Shown here piece by piece: positions 40,615 to 49,680 of a stretch of DNA of 64,000 nucleotides. Position numbers and translations under genes: made by a program. Each line of letters begins with the position of its first letter. Position 1 is the stretch's first letter. Origin of the DNA: JAAYCI01 sp031549285 (GTDB lineage: Bacteria > Bacillota > Clostridia > Oscillospirales > Ruminococcaceae); contig JAVBPZ010000009.1 of assembly GCA_031549285.1 (NCBI GenBank), positions 62,001 to 126,000 on the forward strand, in the 5' to 3' direction. The notes under the pieces are model-generated. The model did no database searches. It had not been told where the DNA came from and was given only the letters and a program-made list of their open reading frames with translations.

Positions 40615-41661
40615 TCACCCGGCGATGTAGTAAAAATCCTCCGCCGGCAGTGCGCCGCCCACCGCCTCTGGGTTTTGGTCATACAACACCTGCAGATATC
40701 CCGCCAGCCGGGTTTGCATTTCCGGCCCCGCCAGGTACACAATGTTGCAGGCTGGAATCGCTTTTTCCGCCACCGCCGCCTTTTCCACAATGCCGTACTG
40801 CGCCACCAGCTCTGCCGCCTCGGGCACATTCGCGTTCACATACGCGATGCTGGCCGCATAGTCTGCCAAAAAGTCCGCAAATGCCCCCGGGTTCTCTTCA
40901 ATAAATTCTTTTCGTGCCACCAGCACCCCGGTAACCAGCCCGGAATCCTCCGATACCTTGTCCCATTCCTCGCTTAAATCCAGCGCTGTGCGCACGTCGC
41001 TGTTCTGCATCTGCACCGCGGTCACATACGGCTGGGGCAGCACCGCCACTGCATCGCTTCCCGCTGCCAGCAGCGCGGCCACCTCGGTGGACTCACTCTT
41101 GAATTCAATCGTAACATCCTGTTGTGGGTCTATGCCGTTCTGCAGCAGGATATAGTTCAGCACGTATTCCGGGGTGGTGCCTTTCCCGGTGGAATAAATG
41201 GTCCGGCCGCGCAGGTCTTCCACGCTGTGGATACTATCCCCATTTTCCACCACGTACAAGACCCCCAGCGTGTTGACGGCCGCCACCTGTACGGCGCCCT
41301 CGGTTCTGTTGTACAGGACACTGGCCAGGTTCGCCGGTACCGCGGCCAGGTCTATTTCGCCCGAGACCAGCTTCGGCACTATCTCATCGGCGGTGCCATA
41401 TACCTCTACCTGGTACTCCTGTTTGGCAGTTCCGGCGTCGGCATCGCTCATCAGCTTTACCATGCCCATGGTGGTGGGACCTTTCAGCCCGGCAATGTGT
41501 ATGGTGGTCTTTTCGGCGGTGGCCACACTGTCGGCCACCATAGCACTACCGGACACACTTCCACCCACGTCAGATGAAACGCCGGCCGCTTCACCGCCGC
41601 ACCCGGCGGCCAGCACCGCCAGCAACAACACCGCCATCACAAGAGAAATCGCTTTTTTCAT
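40615..41661 (-). CDS. ABC substrate-binding lipoprotein (NMT1/SsuA-like)
   Basis: The product of about 348 aa has a lipoprotein signal MKKAISLVMAVLLLAVLAAG followed by the lipobox Cys (LAAGC). The mature part is a type II periplasmic-binding fold (KQEYQVEVYGTADEIVPKLV, GEIDLAAVPANLASVLYNR, LRGRTIYSTGKGTTPEYVLN). Ligand unknown: aliphatic sulfonates, taurine, nitrate and thiamine precursors are transported by relatives. The ATG is set by AAAGGAAG 6-7 nt upstream. It is the first gene of the uptake operon and divergent from a Crp/Fnr-type regulator. Confidence 0.87.
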   Translation of the reverse strand: MKKAISLVMAVLLLAVLAAGCGGEAAGVSSDVGGSVSGSAMVADSVATAEKTTIHIAGLKGPTTMGMVKLMSDADAGTAKQEYQVEVYGTADEIVPKLVSGEIDLAAVPANLASVLYNRTEGAVQVAAVNTLGVLYVVENGDSIHSVEDLRGRTIYSTGKGTTPEYVLNYILLQNGIDPQQDVTIEFKSESTEVAALLAAGSDAVAVLPQPYVTAVQMQNSDVRTALDLSEEWDKVSEDSGLVTGVLVARKEFIEENPGAFADFLADYAASIAYVNANVPEAAELVAQYGIVEKAAVAEKAIPACNIVYLAGPEMQTRLAGYLQVLYDQNPEAVGGALPAEDFYYIAG

Positions 41662-41778
41662 ATCCATCTTCCTTTCCGCCCGCGGTGCCAAATGTTTGGT
41701 CACCGCCGTGCCGCCTGCCGCGCGGCAGGTGTTTGGTTGATTTTGCACCCCTATTGTACTACAATAAAAAGGTAAAAA

Positions 41779-41814
41779 CTGTTGCATTTGCAACAGAATC
41801 ACTTTTTTGTGATT
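41779..41814. promoter_or_regulatory. Two adjacent palindromes in the divergent ABC/Crp-type region
   Basis: CTGTTGCATTTGCAACAG is a perfect palindrome (2-nt centre), directly followed by AATCAC-T6-GTGATT, a second dyad. They lie between the ABC operon and the regulator gene. The first resembles a Crp/Fnr-family operator (inverted TTGCA half-sites). On the minus strand a TACAAT -10 box lies about 25 nt to the left, so binding there could control the ABC operon. Confidence 0.6.
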
Positions 41815-41893
41815 CGCACTTTTAATGACGCGTCAATATCTGGGGTACCGCTGGTTTATTCCGGCACCCCTGCAAAAAGGACAGGAGCCAGCC

Positions 41894-42580
41894 ATGCAAC
41901 CAGCCACCGTAAAGCTGCTGCAAAAAACACAGCTGTTCCAGGGGTTTTCCGCGCCGGAACTGGCACGTGTGCTGCCGCCGGTATCTGTGGGGCAGCGGAC
42001 GTATGCCAAAGGGCAACTGCTGCTGCACGCCGGCAGCGGCACACAGGAGATCGGCATACTGCTGGCCGGCAGCGCCGAGGCGGTGAAAACCGCCCGCACC
42101 GGTGCGCAGCTGCTGGTAACACGGCTGAAACCCGGCGCGGTGTTTGGCGACGTGCTGGCCGGCAGCCACGCCAAAAGCCCGGTGGCTATCACCGCCACCG
42201 CCGCCTGCCGTGTGCTTTTCCTGTCCTACCGGCGGTTGCTGCAGTTTTCCGCCGAGGACGCCCCGCTGGGCCGGCGGCTGCTGGCCAACCTGGTGGCGGA
42301 AATCTCGGACAAATATTTCCTGTTGGATGACCGGCTGAACCTGCTGCTGCAAAAGACCATCCGCAAACGCGTGGCCGCTTTCCTGCTGGGCGCCGGCAGC
42401 GAGGCAGGCAGTGCCCCGTTTTCCATTCCGTTCACCCGCGCCGCCCTGGCGGACTATCTGGGCTGTGAGCGCAGCGCCCTGTCCCGGGAGATTTCCCGCA
42501 TGGCAGCGGAGGGCCTGCTGGAGGTGCAGGGCCGCACCTTCCGCTTGCCGGCACCGGAAAAATTACGCGCACAGCTGTAG
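41894..42580 (+). CDS. Crp/Fnr-family transcriptional regulator
   Basis: The 228-aa protein has an N-terminal cyclic-nucleotide-type beta barrel (ELARVLPPVSVGQRTYAKGQ, LLHAGSGTQEIGILLAGSAE, GAVFGDVLAG, about residues 18-105), a dimer helix and a C-terminal winged HTH (FTRAALADYLGCERSALSRE, about 177-196). No Fnr-type cysteine cluster is seen, so oxygen sensing through [4Fe-4S] is unlikely. The ATG has AGGAG 6 nt upstream. It is divergent from the ABC uptake operon and probably regulates it. Confidence 0.88.
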   Translation: MQPATVKLLQKTQLFQGFSAPELARVLPPVSVGQRTYAKGQLLLHAGSGTQEIGILLAGSAEAVKTARTGAQLLVTRLKPGAVFGDVLAGSHAKSPVAITATAACRVLFLSYRRLLQFSAEDAPLGRRLLANLVAEISDKYFLLDDRLNLLLQKTIRKRVAAFLLGAGSEAGSAPFSIPFTRAALADYLGCERSALSREISRMAAEGLLEVQGRTFRLPAPEKLRAQL

Positions 42581-42596
42581 GTATTTGCGCCATTCA

Positions 42597-42625
42597 TTGT
42601 GTACGGCGTGGTTTTAGGTTATAAT
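42597..42625 (+). promoter_or_regulatory. Promoter of the GT2-HAD gene pair
   Basis: TTGTGT (42597-42602) and TATAAT (42620-42625) are 17 nt apart and start 17 nt after the Crp-type gene. They lead to a leader of about 130 nt. Confidence 0.65.
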
Positions 42626-42759
42626 GAACGCTGTGAAGACAAGACAGGCGGCCCGGGCGGCAACACCGTTTCTTTCCGGCAATGCGTCCGGGAAGATCAT
42701 CGCCCCACCACCGCCGACAAACGCCGCGTGAACGAATCCACCACGAAGGAGGATCCCCC

Positions 42760-43746
42760 ATGTCCCTGCCCATTTTATACATCGTTATCCCCTGTTACAA
42801 CGAGGAAGCCGTACTGCCCATCACTTGCGGCATGTTCCTGGAAAAGCTGGACTCCCTGGCCCGCGCCCGCCGCATTTCGCCGGACAGCCGCATTTTGTTT
42901 GTGAACGACGGCTCCAAAGACAAAACCTGGGACATCATCCAGGAACTTTCGCGGCAAAACGTACAGTATTCCGGCATCAGCCTGTCGCGCAACCGCGGGC
43001 ACCAAAACGCGCTGTTGGCGGGGCTGATGACCGCAAAGGATCTGGCCGACGTGACCATTTCTATTGACTGTGACGGCCAGGACGACATAAACGCCATGGA
43101 CGCCATGCTGGCAGAATATGAGGCAGGGTGCGACGTGGTATACGGTGTGCGCTCCCGGCGGGATACAGACACCTGGTTCAAGCGCACCACCGCCGAAGGT
43201 TTTTACAAAGTGATGAAAACCATGGGTGCAGACGTGGTTTTCAACCATGCGGACTACCGCCTGCTCAGCCGCCGGGCACTGCAGGGCCTGGCGCAGTTTA
43301 AAGAAGTAAACCTGTTTTTGCGGGGGCTGGTGCCGCTGGTGGGGTACCGTTCCTCCAGCGTGTATTACGACCGGCACGAGCGGCTGGCCGGCGAAAGCCA
43401 CTACCCACTGAAAAAAATGCTGGGCCTTGCGTTCGACGGCATCACCAGCCTGTCCATCCGGCCCATCCGGTTCATCACCTGGCTGGGGTTCATCTTCTCC
43501 ATTGTCAGCTTCATCGCCATTTTGGTCATTGTCATTCAGTTTTTCCTGGGGTACACGGTGACCGGGTGGAGCAGCACCCTGTGCGCCATCTTCTTCATGG
43601 GGGGCATTCAGCTGCTGTGCTTTGGGGTCATTGGGGAGTACATCGGCAAAATTTATTATGAAACCAAAGCGCGGCCGAAATATATCATCAGTGAAGACAC
43701 CTTCGGCGCCGACACCACAAACGGAAACGACACCCATGTGGAATAA
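42760..43746 (+). CDS. GT2 glycosyltransferase with two C-terminal spans (GtrB/DPM-like)
   Basis: The 328-aa protein has LYIVIPCYNEEAVLPITCGM, ILFVNDGSKDKTWDIIQELS and the catalytic ISIDCDGQDDINAMDAML, then a HADYRLLSRRAL acceptor-site region and two membrane helices (about residues 230-252 and 265-290). It is a polyprenyl-phosphate sugar transferase by family pattern, e.g. for lipid-linked glucose or mannose in cell-wall polymer decoration. AAGGAGG fixes the start. Its end overlaps the next gene by 11 nt. Confidence 0.9.
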   Translation: MSLPILYIVIPCYNEEAVLPITCGMFLEKLDSLARARRISPDSRILFVNDGSKDKTWDIIQELSRQNVQYSGISLSRNRGHQNALLAGLMTAKDLADVTISIDCDGQDDINAMDAMLAEYEAGCDVVYGVRSRRDTDTWFKRTTAEGFYKVMKTMGADVVFNHADYRLLSRRALQGLAQFKEVNLFLRGLVPLVGYRSSSVYYDRHERLAGESHYPLKKMLGLAFDGITSLSIRPIRFITWLGFIFSIVSFIAILVIVIQFFLGYTVTGWSSTLCAIFFMGGIQLLCFGVIGEYIGKIYYETKARPKYIISEDTFGADTTNGNDTHVE

Positions 43747-44383
43747 TATTTTGTTTGATCTGGACGGTACGCTGATAGACTCCGGCGCCGGGGTGACCGC
43801 TTCCGTGCAGTACGCACTGGAGGCTATGGGCCGCCCGCTTCCGGATGCGGAACAGCTGCGCCGGTTCATCGGCCCGCCGCTGCAAAAATCCTTTGCGGAC
43901 TTCTGCGGCATGTCCGGCGCGGAGATTGAAACCGCAATCCAGAAATACCGCGAGCACTACAGCGAGATCGGGGTAAACCAGAACGAGGTTTACCCCGGCA
44001 TACCCCAGCTGCTGCAGCGGCTGCATGGGCAGGGAAAGGCGCTGTATGTCGCCACCTCGAAACCCACCGTGTATGCGGCAAAAATCTTGGCCGACCTGGG
44101 CCTGGCGGCATATTTCCGCGATATTGCCGGCAGCGGCATAGGCCGGGTGGACGAGGGCAAGGCCGAGATCATCACCCGTATTCTGGCACAGCATCAGCTT
44201 TCGCCCGGCGCCACCGTAATGGTGGGCGACCGGTATTTTGACATCGAGGGCGCCCACGCAACCGGGCTGTACAGCATCGGCATCCTGTTCGGGGGGTATG
44301 GCAGCCGGCAGGAGCTGGCCGACGCCGGTGCCGGCGCTATCGCCGACGATGTCCCGGCGCTGGAACACCTGCTGGCGGGGTAA
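43736..44383 (+). CDS. HAD-family phosphatase (phosphoglycolate phosphatase-like)
   Basis: The 215-aa protein has HAD motif I ILFDLDGTLIDSGAGVT, motif II VATSKPTVYAAKIL, a Lys in RVDEGKAEIITR and motif IV VMVGDRYFDIEGAHATG. The alpha-helical cap between motifs I and II places it with the Gph/PpaX group. The substrate could be phosphoglycolate, pyrophosphate or a sugar phosphate. It is translationally coupled to the glycosyltransferase gene. Confidence 0.88.
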   Translation: MWNNILFDLDGTLIDSGAGVTASVQYALEAMGRPLPDAEQLRRFIGPPLQKSFADFCGMSGAEIETAIQKYREHYSEIGVNQNEVYPGIPQLLQRLHGQGKALYVATSKPTVYAAKILADLGLAAYFRDIAGSGIGRVDEGKAEIITRILAQHQLSPGATVMVGDRYFDIEGAHATGLYSIGILFGGYGSRQELADAGAGAIADDVPALEHLLAG

Positions 44384-44524
44384 CGTGCCGGACAAAACCG
44401 GTTTTCTTGTCCCGGGCAATATGTCCCATAGCCATATGTTTCCGTTCCTGTCAGCCGGGCCTGGTTCGCTTTGTTCCTATCAACTGAAAATCTTTTTTCG
44501 CCACACGAAAGGCGGTACTTGTAA

Positions 44525-45112
44525 ATGGCAAAAACACAATGGAAAGGCGGCGCGCTGCTGGCGCCGGTTCCGCCGGTGCTGGTGACCACCGGCACCCTGG
44601 AACACCCAAACGTATGTACCGTGGCCTGGTGCGGTATGCTCAGCACCAAACCGCCAAAGACCTATATTTCGCTGCGGCCCACGCGGTATTCCCACGAACT
44701 ATTGTCGCAAAATAAAGAGTTTGTCATCAACCTGCCGCCGTCCTTGCTGGTGCGCGCCATCGACCGGTGCGGCGTGAAAAGCGGCCGGGACGAAGACAAA
44801 TTTGCAACCTGTAACCTGACCGCAGAGCCCGCCTTCACGGTGGCGCCGCCGCATATTGCCGAGTGCCCCGTCTGCGTGGAGTGCCGGGTGGAGCAGGTAC
44901 TGCCGCTGGGCAGCCACGACATGTTCCTGGCGGAGATTGTGGCGGTGGGTGTAAACGACGCGCTGATAGACGAAAAAGGCAAACTGCACCTGGCAAAGGC
45001 CGGGCTGGCCGCCTATGCGCACGGGGAATACTTTGCGCTGGGAAAACGAATCGGCAGCTTTGGTTTTTCCGTACGCAAAAAACGCAAACGGTCCCCGCCG
45101 CGGGGAAAATGA
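44525..45112 (+). CDS. Flavin reductase family (FMN-binding split barrel) protein
   Basis: The 195-aa protein has the split-barrel signature LLAPVPPVLVTTGTLEHPNV, TVAWCGMLSTKPPKTYISLRPTR and EFVINLPPSLLVRAIDRCG (about residues 10-90). Clostridial members are usually small flavoenzymes of unknown electron partner. The C-terminal KKRKRSPPRGK is basic. It stands alone, followed by a strong terminator. Confidence 0.85.
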   Translation: MAKTQWKGGALLAPVPPVLVTTGTLEHPNVCTVAWCGMLSTKPPKTYISLRPTRYSHELLSQNKEFVINLPPSLLVRAIDRCGVKSGRDEDKFATCNLTAEPAFTVAPPHIAECPVCVECRVEQVLPLGSHDMFLAEIVAVGVNDALIDEKGKLHLAKAGLAAYAHGEYFALGKRIGSFGFSVRKKRKRSPPRGK

Positions 45113-45158
45113 CCGCCGCGCCCTTGTTCTGTCCCGTCAAAAGGCATAAGAAAAATAG

Positions 45159-45202
45159 CGAACCCCTTCCTGCCAACACCGCTGGCGGAAGGGGTTCGTT
45201 TT
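45159..45202. terminator. Strong terminator after the flavin reductase gene
   Basis: CGAACCCCTTCC and GGAAGGGGTTCG form a 12-bp stem with a further GCC/GGC pairing inside. TTTT follows on the plus strand. It can also serve the oncoming FecE-type operon on the minus strand. Confidence 0.75.
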
Positions 45203-45382
45203 GGGGTCGAGTTTGTTTGTATGCAGGTTCTTCTTTGGGGCAGCCCACCTGGGGCGGCTTTTCTGCTTCCGATACTGCAGGAAACCGGAGGCTGCACGAA
45301 CTCCCTATGCCAGCAGCAATCCACTCTCGCATCCTGCTTTCGTTCCCGTAACCGGGGCTCGCAAAGCAACCTGCGCGTGCAC

Positions 45383-46159
<777 letters not shown>

Positions 46160-46163
46160 GCTG

Positions 46164-47207
46164 CTACACCCCCTTGCTCAGCGCGGCACTGGCTGCACTT
46201 TTCCGCCGGCTGAAGTACACCCACGCAAAAAACGGCGCGCCCACCAAGGCGGTGATAGCCCCCACTGGCAGTTCCAGCGGCGCCATCACCGTGCGGGCAA
46301 GAGTGTCCGCCACCACCATGAAGGTTCCGCCAAACAGCGCCGACGCCGGCAGCAGTACCCGGTGTGCCGGGCCAAACAGCCGCCGGACCAGATGCGGCGC
46401 AATCAAGTCCACAAACCCGATTACCCCGGTGAAACACACCGCCACACCGGTCAGCAGCGACGCCGCAACCAGCAACACCAATTTCACGCGGGCGGTTTCC
46501 ACCCCCACCGCCCGGCTTTGTTCCTCGCCAAAGGTCAGGATATCCATCTCCCGGGCAAAAAACAACAGCACCAAAATCCCTGCTATCGCCACGCCCCACA
46601 GAATAGCCGCCTGCGTGTAATTTTTCCCCACAAAGCTGCCCATCTGCCACAGCAGCAGCTCCTGCATATACTCCCGCCGCAGTGCGTTCAGCAGCGTCAG
46701 CACCGCGTTCACAAACAGCGAAAATACCATGCCCACCAAAATGATGGTGTTGTTTTTCAGCCCCCTGTCCACCCGGGACGCAAACGCAATAGCCGCCAGC
46801 ACGGTGGCCAGGCCAAACACAAAGCTGGTAAGCGGCAGGGTGAAAACCCCCAACGGCAGAAACCCAAACATGATAACCACCGCAGCGCCCAGCGACGCAC
46901 CGCTGGAAACACCCAGCGTGTAGGAGGACGCCAGCGGGTTTCCCAGAACGCTTTGGAACACCGCACCGCTGACAGACAGCGCGCCCCCCACCGCAAACGC
47001 GCACAATACCCGCGGCAGGCGGAGGCTCCAGATAACGGCCACACTGGCCGGCGGCAAGCCCGCCGGCAACGGCACGCCAAACAGCTTGTGCGCCAGTACC
47101 GCCAGGATATCCAGCGGTGAAACCGCCACGCTGCCAATGCACACCGCCCCCACCAGCGCCACCATGCCGCACACACCCAGTATGATAAATTTGTACGCCG
47201 TTTTCAT
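46164..47207 (-). CDS. FecCD-type ABC permease
   Basis: The 347-aa protein has about ten spans and the family signatures IWSLRLPRVLCAFAVGGALS, GAVFQSVLGNPLASSYTLGV and GFVDLIAPHLVRRLFGPAHR. It would form the channel for iron-chelate, haem or cobalamin uptake with the downstream ATPase. AGGAG is 9 nt before the start. The substrate-binding lipoprotein is missing here, so it must be encoded elsewhere or another one is shared. Confidence 0.92.
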   Translation of the reverse strand: MKTAYKFIILGVCGMVALVGAVCIGSVAVSPLDILAVLAHKLFGVPLPAGLPPASVAVIWSLRLPRVLCAFAVGGALSVSGAVFQSVLGNPLASSYTLGVSSGASLGAAVVIMFGFLPLGVFTLPLTSFVFGLATVLAAIAFASRVDRGLKNNTIILVGMVFSLFVNAVLTLLNALRREYMQELLLWQMGSFVGKNYTQAAILWGVAIAGILVLLFFAREMDILTFGEEQSRAVGVETARVKLVLLVAASLLTGVAVCFTGVIGFVDLIAPHLVRRLFGPAHRVLLPASALFGGTFMVVADTLARTVMAPLELPVGAITALVGAPFFAWVYFSRRKSAASAALSKGV

Positions 47208-47290
47208 CGCTCTGCGCTCCTCGCTCTCCCGCTTGCCGCTTTTGCGCCTGTGCGCTATTTTACCTTGTGCCGGCCACCAGCATCTGCAAA

Positions 47291-47319
47291 GGCCGCGAAA
47301 CGCTGCGCGTTTCGCGGCC
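47291..47319. terminator. Hairpin between zinc-ribbon gene and FecCD gene
   Basis: A perfect 13-bp stem (GGCCGCGAAACGC and complement) with a 3-nt loop. It lies 50 nt past the stop of the zinc-ribbon protein gene on the minus strand, with only a short T-run after it. Confidence 0.6.
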
Positions 47320-47366
47320 TGTTCATTCCGCTTATAGCATTATTTCCAAACAATCTAAAAAACCAA

Positions 47367-47756
47367 TCAATCGTGATCGCAGCAGTCGCACGCGTCAATT
47401 TCTATCTCAATCTTTTCCCCGCAGCCCGGGCACACAATATCGCCGGCCAGCAGCATTTCTTCGTCCAGCACCACCGTCTCGTCGCAGTTGGGGCAGGTAA
47501 TCTCATACACATCTTCCCCAAAACCGCCGCCGACATCCCCGAACAGTTCCTCTTCCACAAAGGTCAGGTCTTCGTCAATCTCCTCCACCGCGTCATACAG
47601 GTCGGTCAGGTCTGCGGCAATGTCTTCCACATCGCTGGCCATTTCACCCAGCAGCTCCAGCATTTCCTTTATTACGCGGGCTTCCTTCTTGTCGGTATCC
47701 AAATCCAGCCCATCGGCCAAACCCTTGATATACGCAGCTTTTTCAGACAGGTTCAT
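47367..47756 (-). CDS. CD1247-type zinc-ribbon protein
   Basis: The 129-aa protein has a helical acidic N-terminus (MNLSEKAAYIKGLADGLDLD, EMLELLGEMASDVEDIAADL) like the N-terminal domain known from clostridial CD1247-family proteins. A C-terminal zinc ribbon carries two CxxC knuckles (TCPNCDET and VCPGCGEK) and ends in a Cys/Asp/His-rich tail DACDCCDHD. The strong negative charge and metal-binding end suggest a scaffold or chaperone-like role, but function is unknown. It lies between efp and the FecCD operon. Confidence 0.75.
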   Translation of the reverse strand: MNLSEKAAYIKGLADGLDLDTDKKEARVIKEMLELLGEMASDVEDIAADLTDLYDAVEEIDEDLTFVEEELFGDVGGGFGEDVYEITCPNCDETVVLDEEMLLAGDIVCPGCGEKIEIEIDACDCCDHD

Positions 47757-47809
47757 GGTATGCCTCCTAATAGTTTTTATTGTTAATCCCGGTTCTATGG
47801 GCGGGCGGC

Positions 47810-48367
47810 TTACGCGCGTTCCATATACTCGCCGGTGCGGGTATCTATACGAATCTTTTCGCCTTCGTTGATGAACAGCGGCACGCGCACCTCGGCGCCG
47901 GTTTCCAGCGTGGCAGGCTTCAGTGTATTGGTGGCGGTGTTGCCTTTCATGCCGGGCTCGGTCTTGGTAATTTCCAGTACCACAAAATTGGGTGTTTCCA
48001 CGCCGAAGACATTGCCTTTGTAGGACAGCACCTTCACAATCTCGTTTTCTTTCACGAACTTGAACCCATCGGTCAAATCCTTTTCATTCAGCGGAATCTG
48101 CTCATAGGTCTCCACATCCATGAAATAGTACAGGCCGCCGTCCTCATATAGGTACTGCATGTCCCGCCGGTCTATGTGCGCCTGTGGAAATTTGTCGCTG
48201 GGGTTATAGGTGGTCTCCACCACCCCGCCGGTGATGACATTCCGTACCTTGGTGCGCACAAACGCAGCGCCTTTGCCCGGCTTCACGTGCTGGAACTCCA
48301 CCACCTGCAGCACCTGACCGTCCTGTTCAAAGGTCACACCGTTTCGAAAATCGCCCGCTGAAATCAT
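47810..48367 (-). CDS. efp: Translation elongation factor P
   Basis: EF-P relieves ribosome stalling at polyproline. The 185-aa protein has the three beta-barrel layout with MISAGDFRNGVTFEQDGQVL, the loop HVKPGKGAAFVRTK carrying the conserved modifiable Lys (about residue 32) and the C-terminal RVPLFINEGEKIRIDTRTGEY signature. Its place beside a Xaa-Pro peptidase gene (papA/pepQ-efp) is common in Firmicutes. Confidence 0.96.
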   Translation of the reverse strand: MISAGDFRNGVTFEQDGQVLQVVEFQHVKPGKGAAFVRTKVRNVITGGVVETTYNPSDKFPQAHIDRRDMQYLYEDGGLYYFMDVETYEQIPLNEKDLTDGFKFVKENEIVKVLSYKGNVFGVETPNFVVLEITKTEPGMKGNTATNTLKPATLETGAEVRVPLFINEGEKIRIDTRTGEYMERA

Positions 48368-48538
48368 ACTGTTCCTCCATTAACGGCGCGATACCGCACC
48401 TGTTTTTCGCCTTTTCATGGCACATGCCGCACAGCCTTCGCCCGCAATGCCTCCACTCATTCTACCGTATTGTACCGGCTTTTTCAACCTTTTTTTGGCA
48501 AAGCAACGCCCGGCGCACCGCCCCCATGGAAAATAGGT

Positions 48539-49615
48539 TCAGCCCAGCACCAGCAGCTCTTTTGTGCTGCTGGGCAGCGGTTCGCAGCCGCCCGCCGTCA
48601 CCAGCACCGTGTCCTCTATGCGGCAGCCGAACTGTCCCGGCAGGTAACAGCCCGGCTCCACCGTCACCATCATGCCAGCGGCCAGCACGGTTTGCGAGCG
48701 CGGCGACAGGCGGGGCGCCTCGTGCACCCGGATACCCACACCATGCCCCAGTCCGTGGCCAAACGCTCCCTTGTATCCTGCCGCGTCAATAACCGTCCGT
48801 GCCGCGGCGTCCACCGCTTTGCATGCCGCGCCGGCGCGCATGTTTGCAATGCCCGCCAAATGTGCTGCCAGCACCGTATCATACACCCGGCGTTTTTCTT
48901 CGCTGACTGTGTCCACCGCCACCGTGCGGGTCATGTCGGTGCAGTACCCGCACACCTTCGCGCCAAAATCCAGTGTCAGGAAATCGCCCGGCTGCAGGGT
49001 GTTTTCGCCCGGCACACCATGCGGCAGGCTGGTCTTTTTTCCGGCAATGCAGATGGTATCGAACGCCATTTTCTCAGCACCATGCCGCCGCAACCAGCTT
49101 TCCATTTCCACCACCAGGTCCACCTCGCGCACACCGGCGCGTATAAAGGATTGAATATGCGAAAAACACGCGTCTGTCAGCTGTTGCGCCTGCTGCATGC
49201 GGCGTATCTCCTCGGCGTCTTTTACGGCACGCAGGTTTTCTATTTCATCCGATAGCGTGGCGGAAACATCCAGTTCCACCGCATCACACTTCTGCCGAAT
49301 GGTATTATACCGCGCCACCGTTATCTGGTTTTCCAGGTACAGCTTCTTTGCTTTTTTGTCCGCCAGCAGCCCCTGTATCTGGGCCAGCAGGTCGTCCTCC
49401 AGCAGCACCCGCGCGTTTTTTACCTGTTCGCGCGCCAGCTCAATATAACGCGAATCTATGATATAAACCGCCTCATCCGGGAACAACAGCAGCGCGCCGG
49501 CATCCCCCGCGTCAAAATCCAGCAGGTAAAACAGGTTTGCCTCCGTCTGCACCAGCGCCGCCCCAAAACCCGCCGGCAGCGCCGATACCAGTTTTTGCAT
49601 CCGTTCGTTCTGCAT
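48539..49615 (-). CDS. Xaa-Pro aminopeptidase / dipeptidase (M24B)
   Basis: The 358-aa enzyme has an N-terminal creatinase-like domain and a C-terminal pita-bread domain with metal ligands in FLTLDFGAKVCGYCTDMTRT (both Asp), GHGLGHGVGIRVHEAPRLSP (His), MMVTVEPGCYLPG (Glu) and GCRIEDTVLV (Glu). It removes residues next to proline. AAGGAGG about 10 nt upstream marks the start. It is probably cotranscribed with efp. Confidence 0.93.
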   Translation of the reverse strand: MQNERMQKLVSALPAGFGAALVQTEANLFYLLDFDAGDAGALLLFPDEAVYIIDSRYIELAREQVKNARVLLEDDLLAQIQGLLADKKAKKLYLENQITVARYNTIRQKCDAVELDVSATLSDEIENLRAVKDAEEIRRMQQAQQLTDACFSHIQSFIRAGVREVDLVVEMESWLRRHGAEKMAFDTICIAGKKTSLPHGVPGENTLQPGDFLTLDFGAKVCGYCTDMTRTVAVDTVSEEKRRVYDTVLAAHLAGIANMRAGAACKAVDAAARTVIDAAGYKGAFGHGLGHGVGIRVHEAPRLSPRSQTVLAAGMMVTVEPGCYLPGQFGCRIEDTVLVTAGGCEPLPSSTKELLVLG

Positions 49616-49680
49616 CCTGCTGCGCCTCCTTTTCCAGTTGCTATTTTTATGCTTTGGCCGCATCACGCAAAATAAATGTC

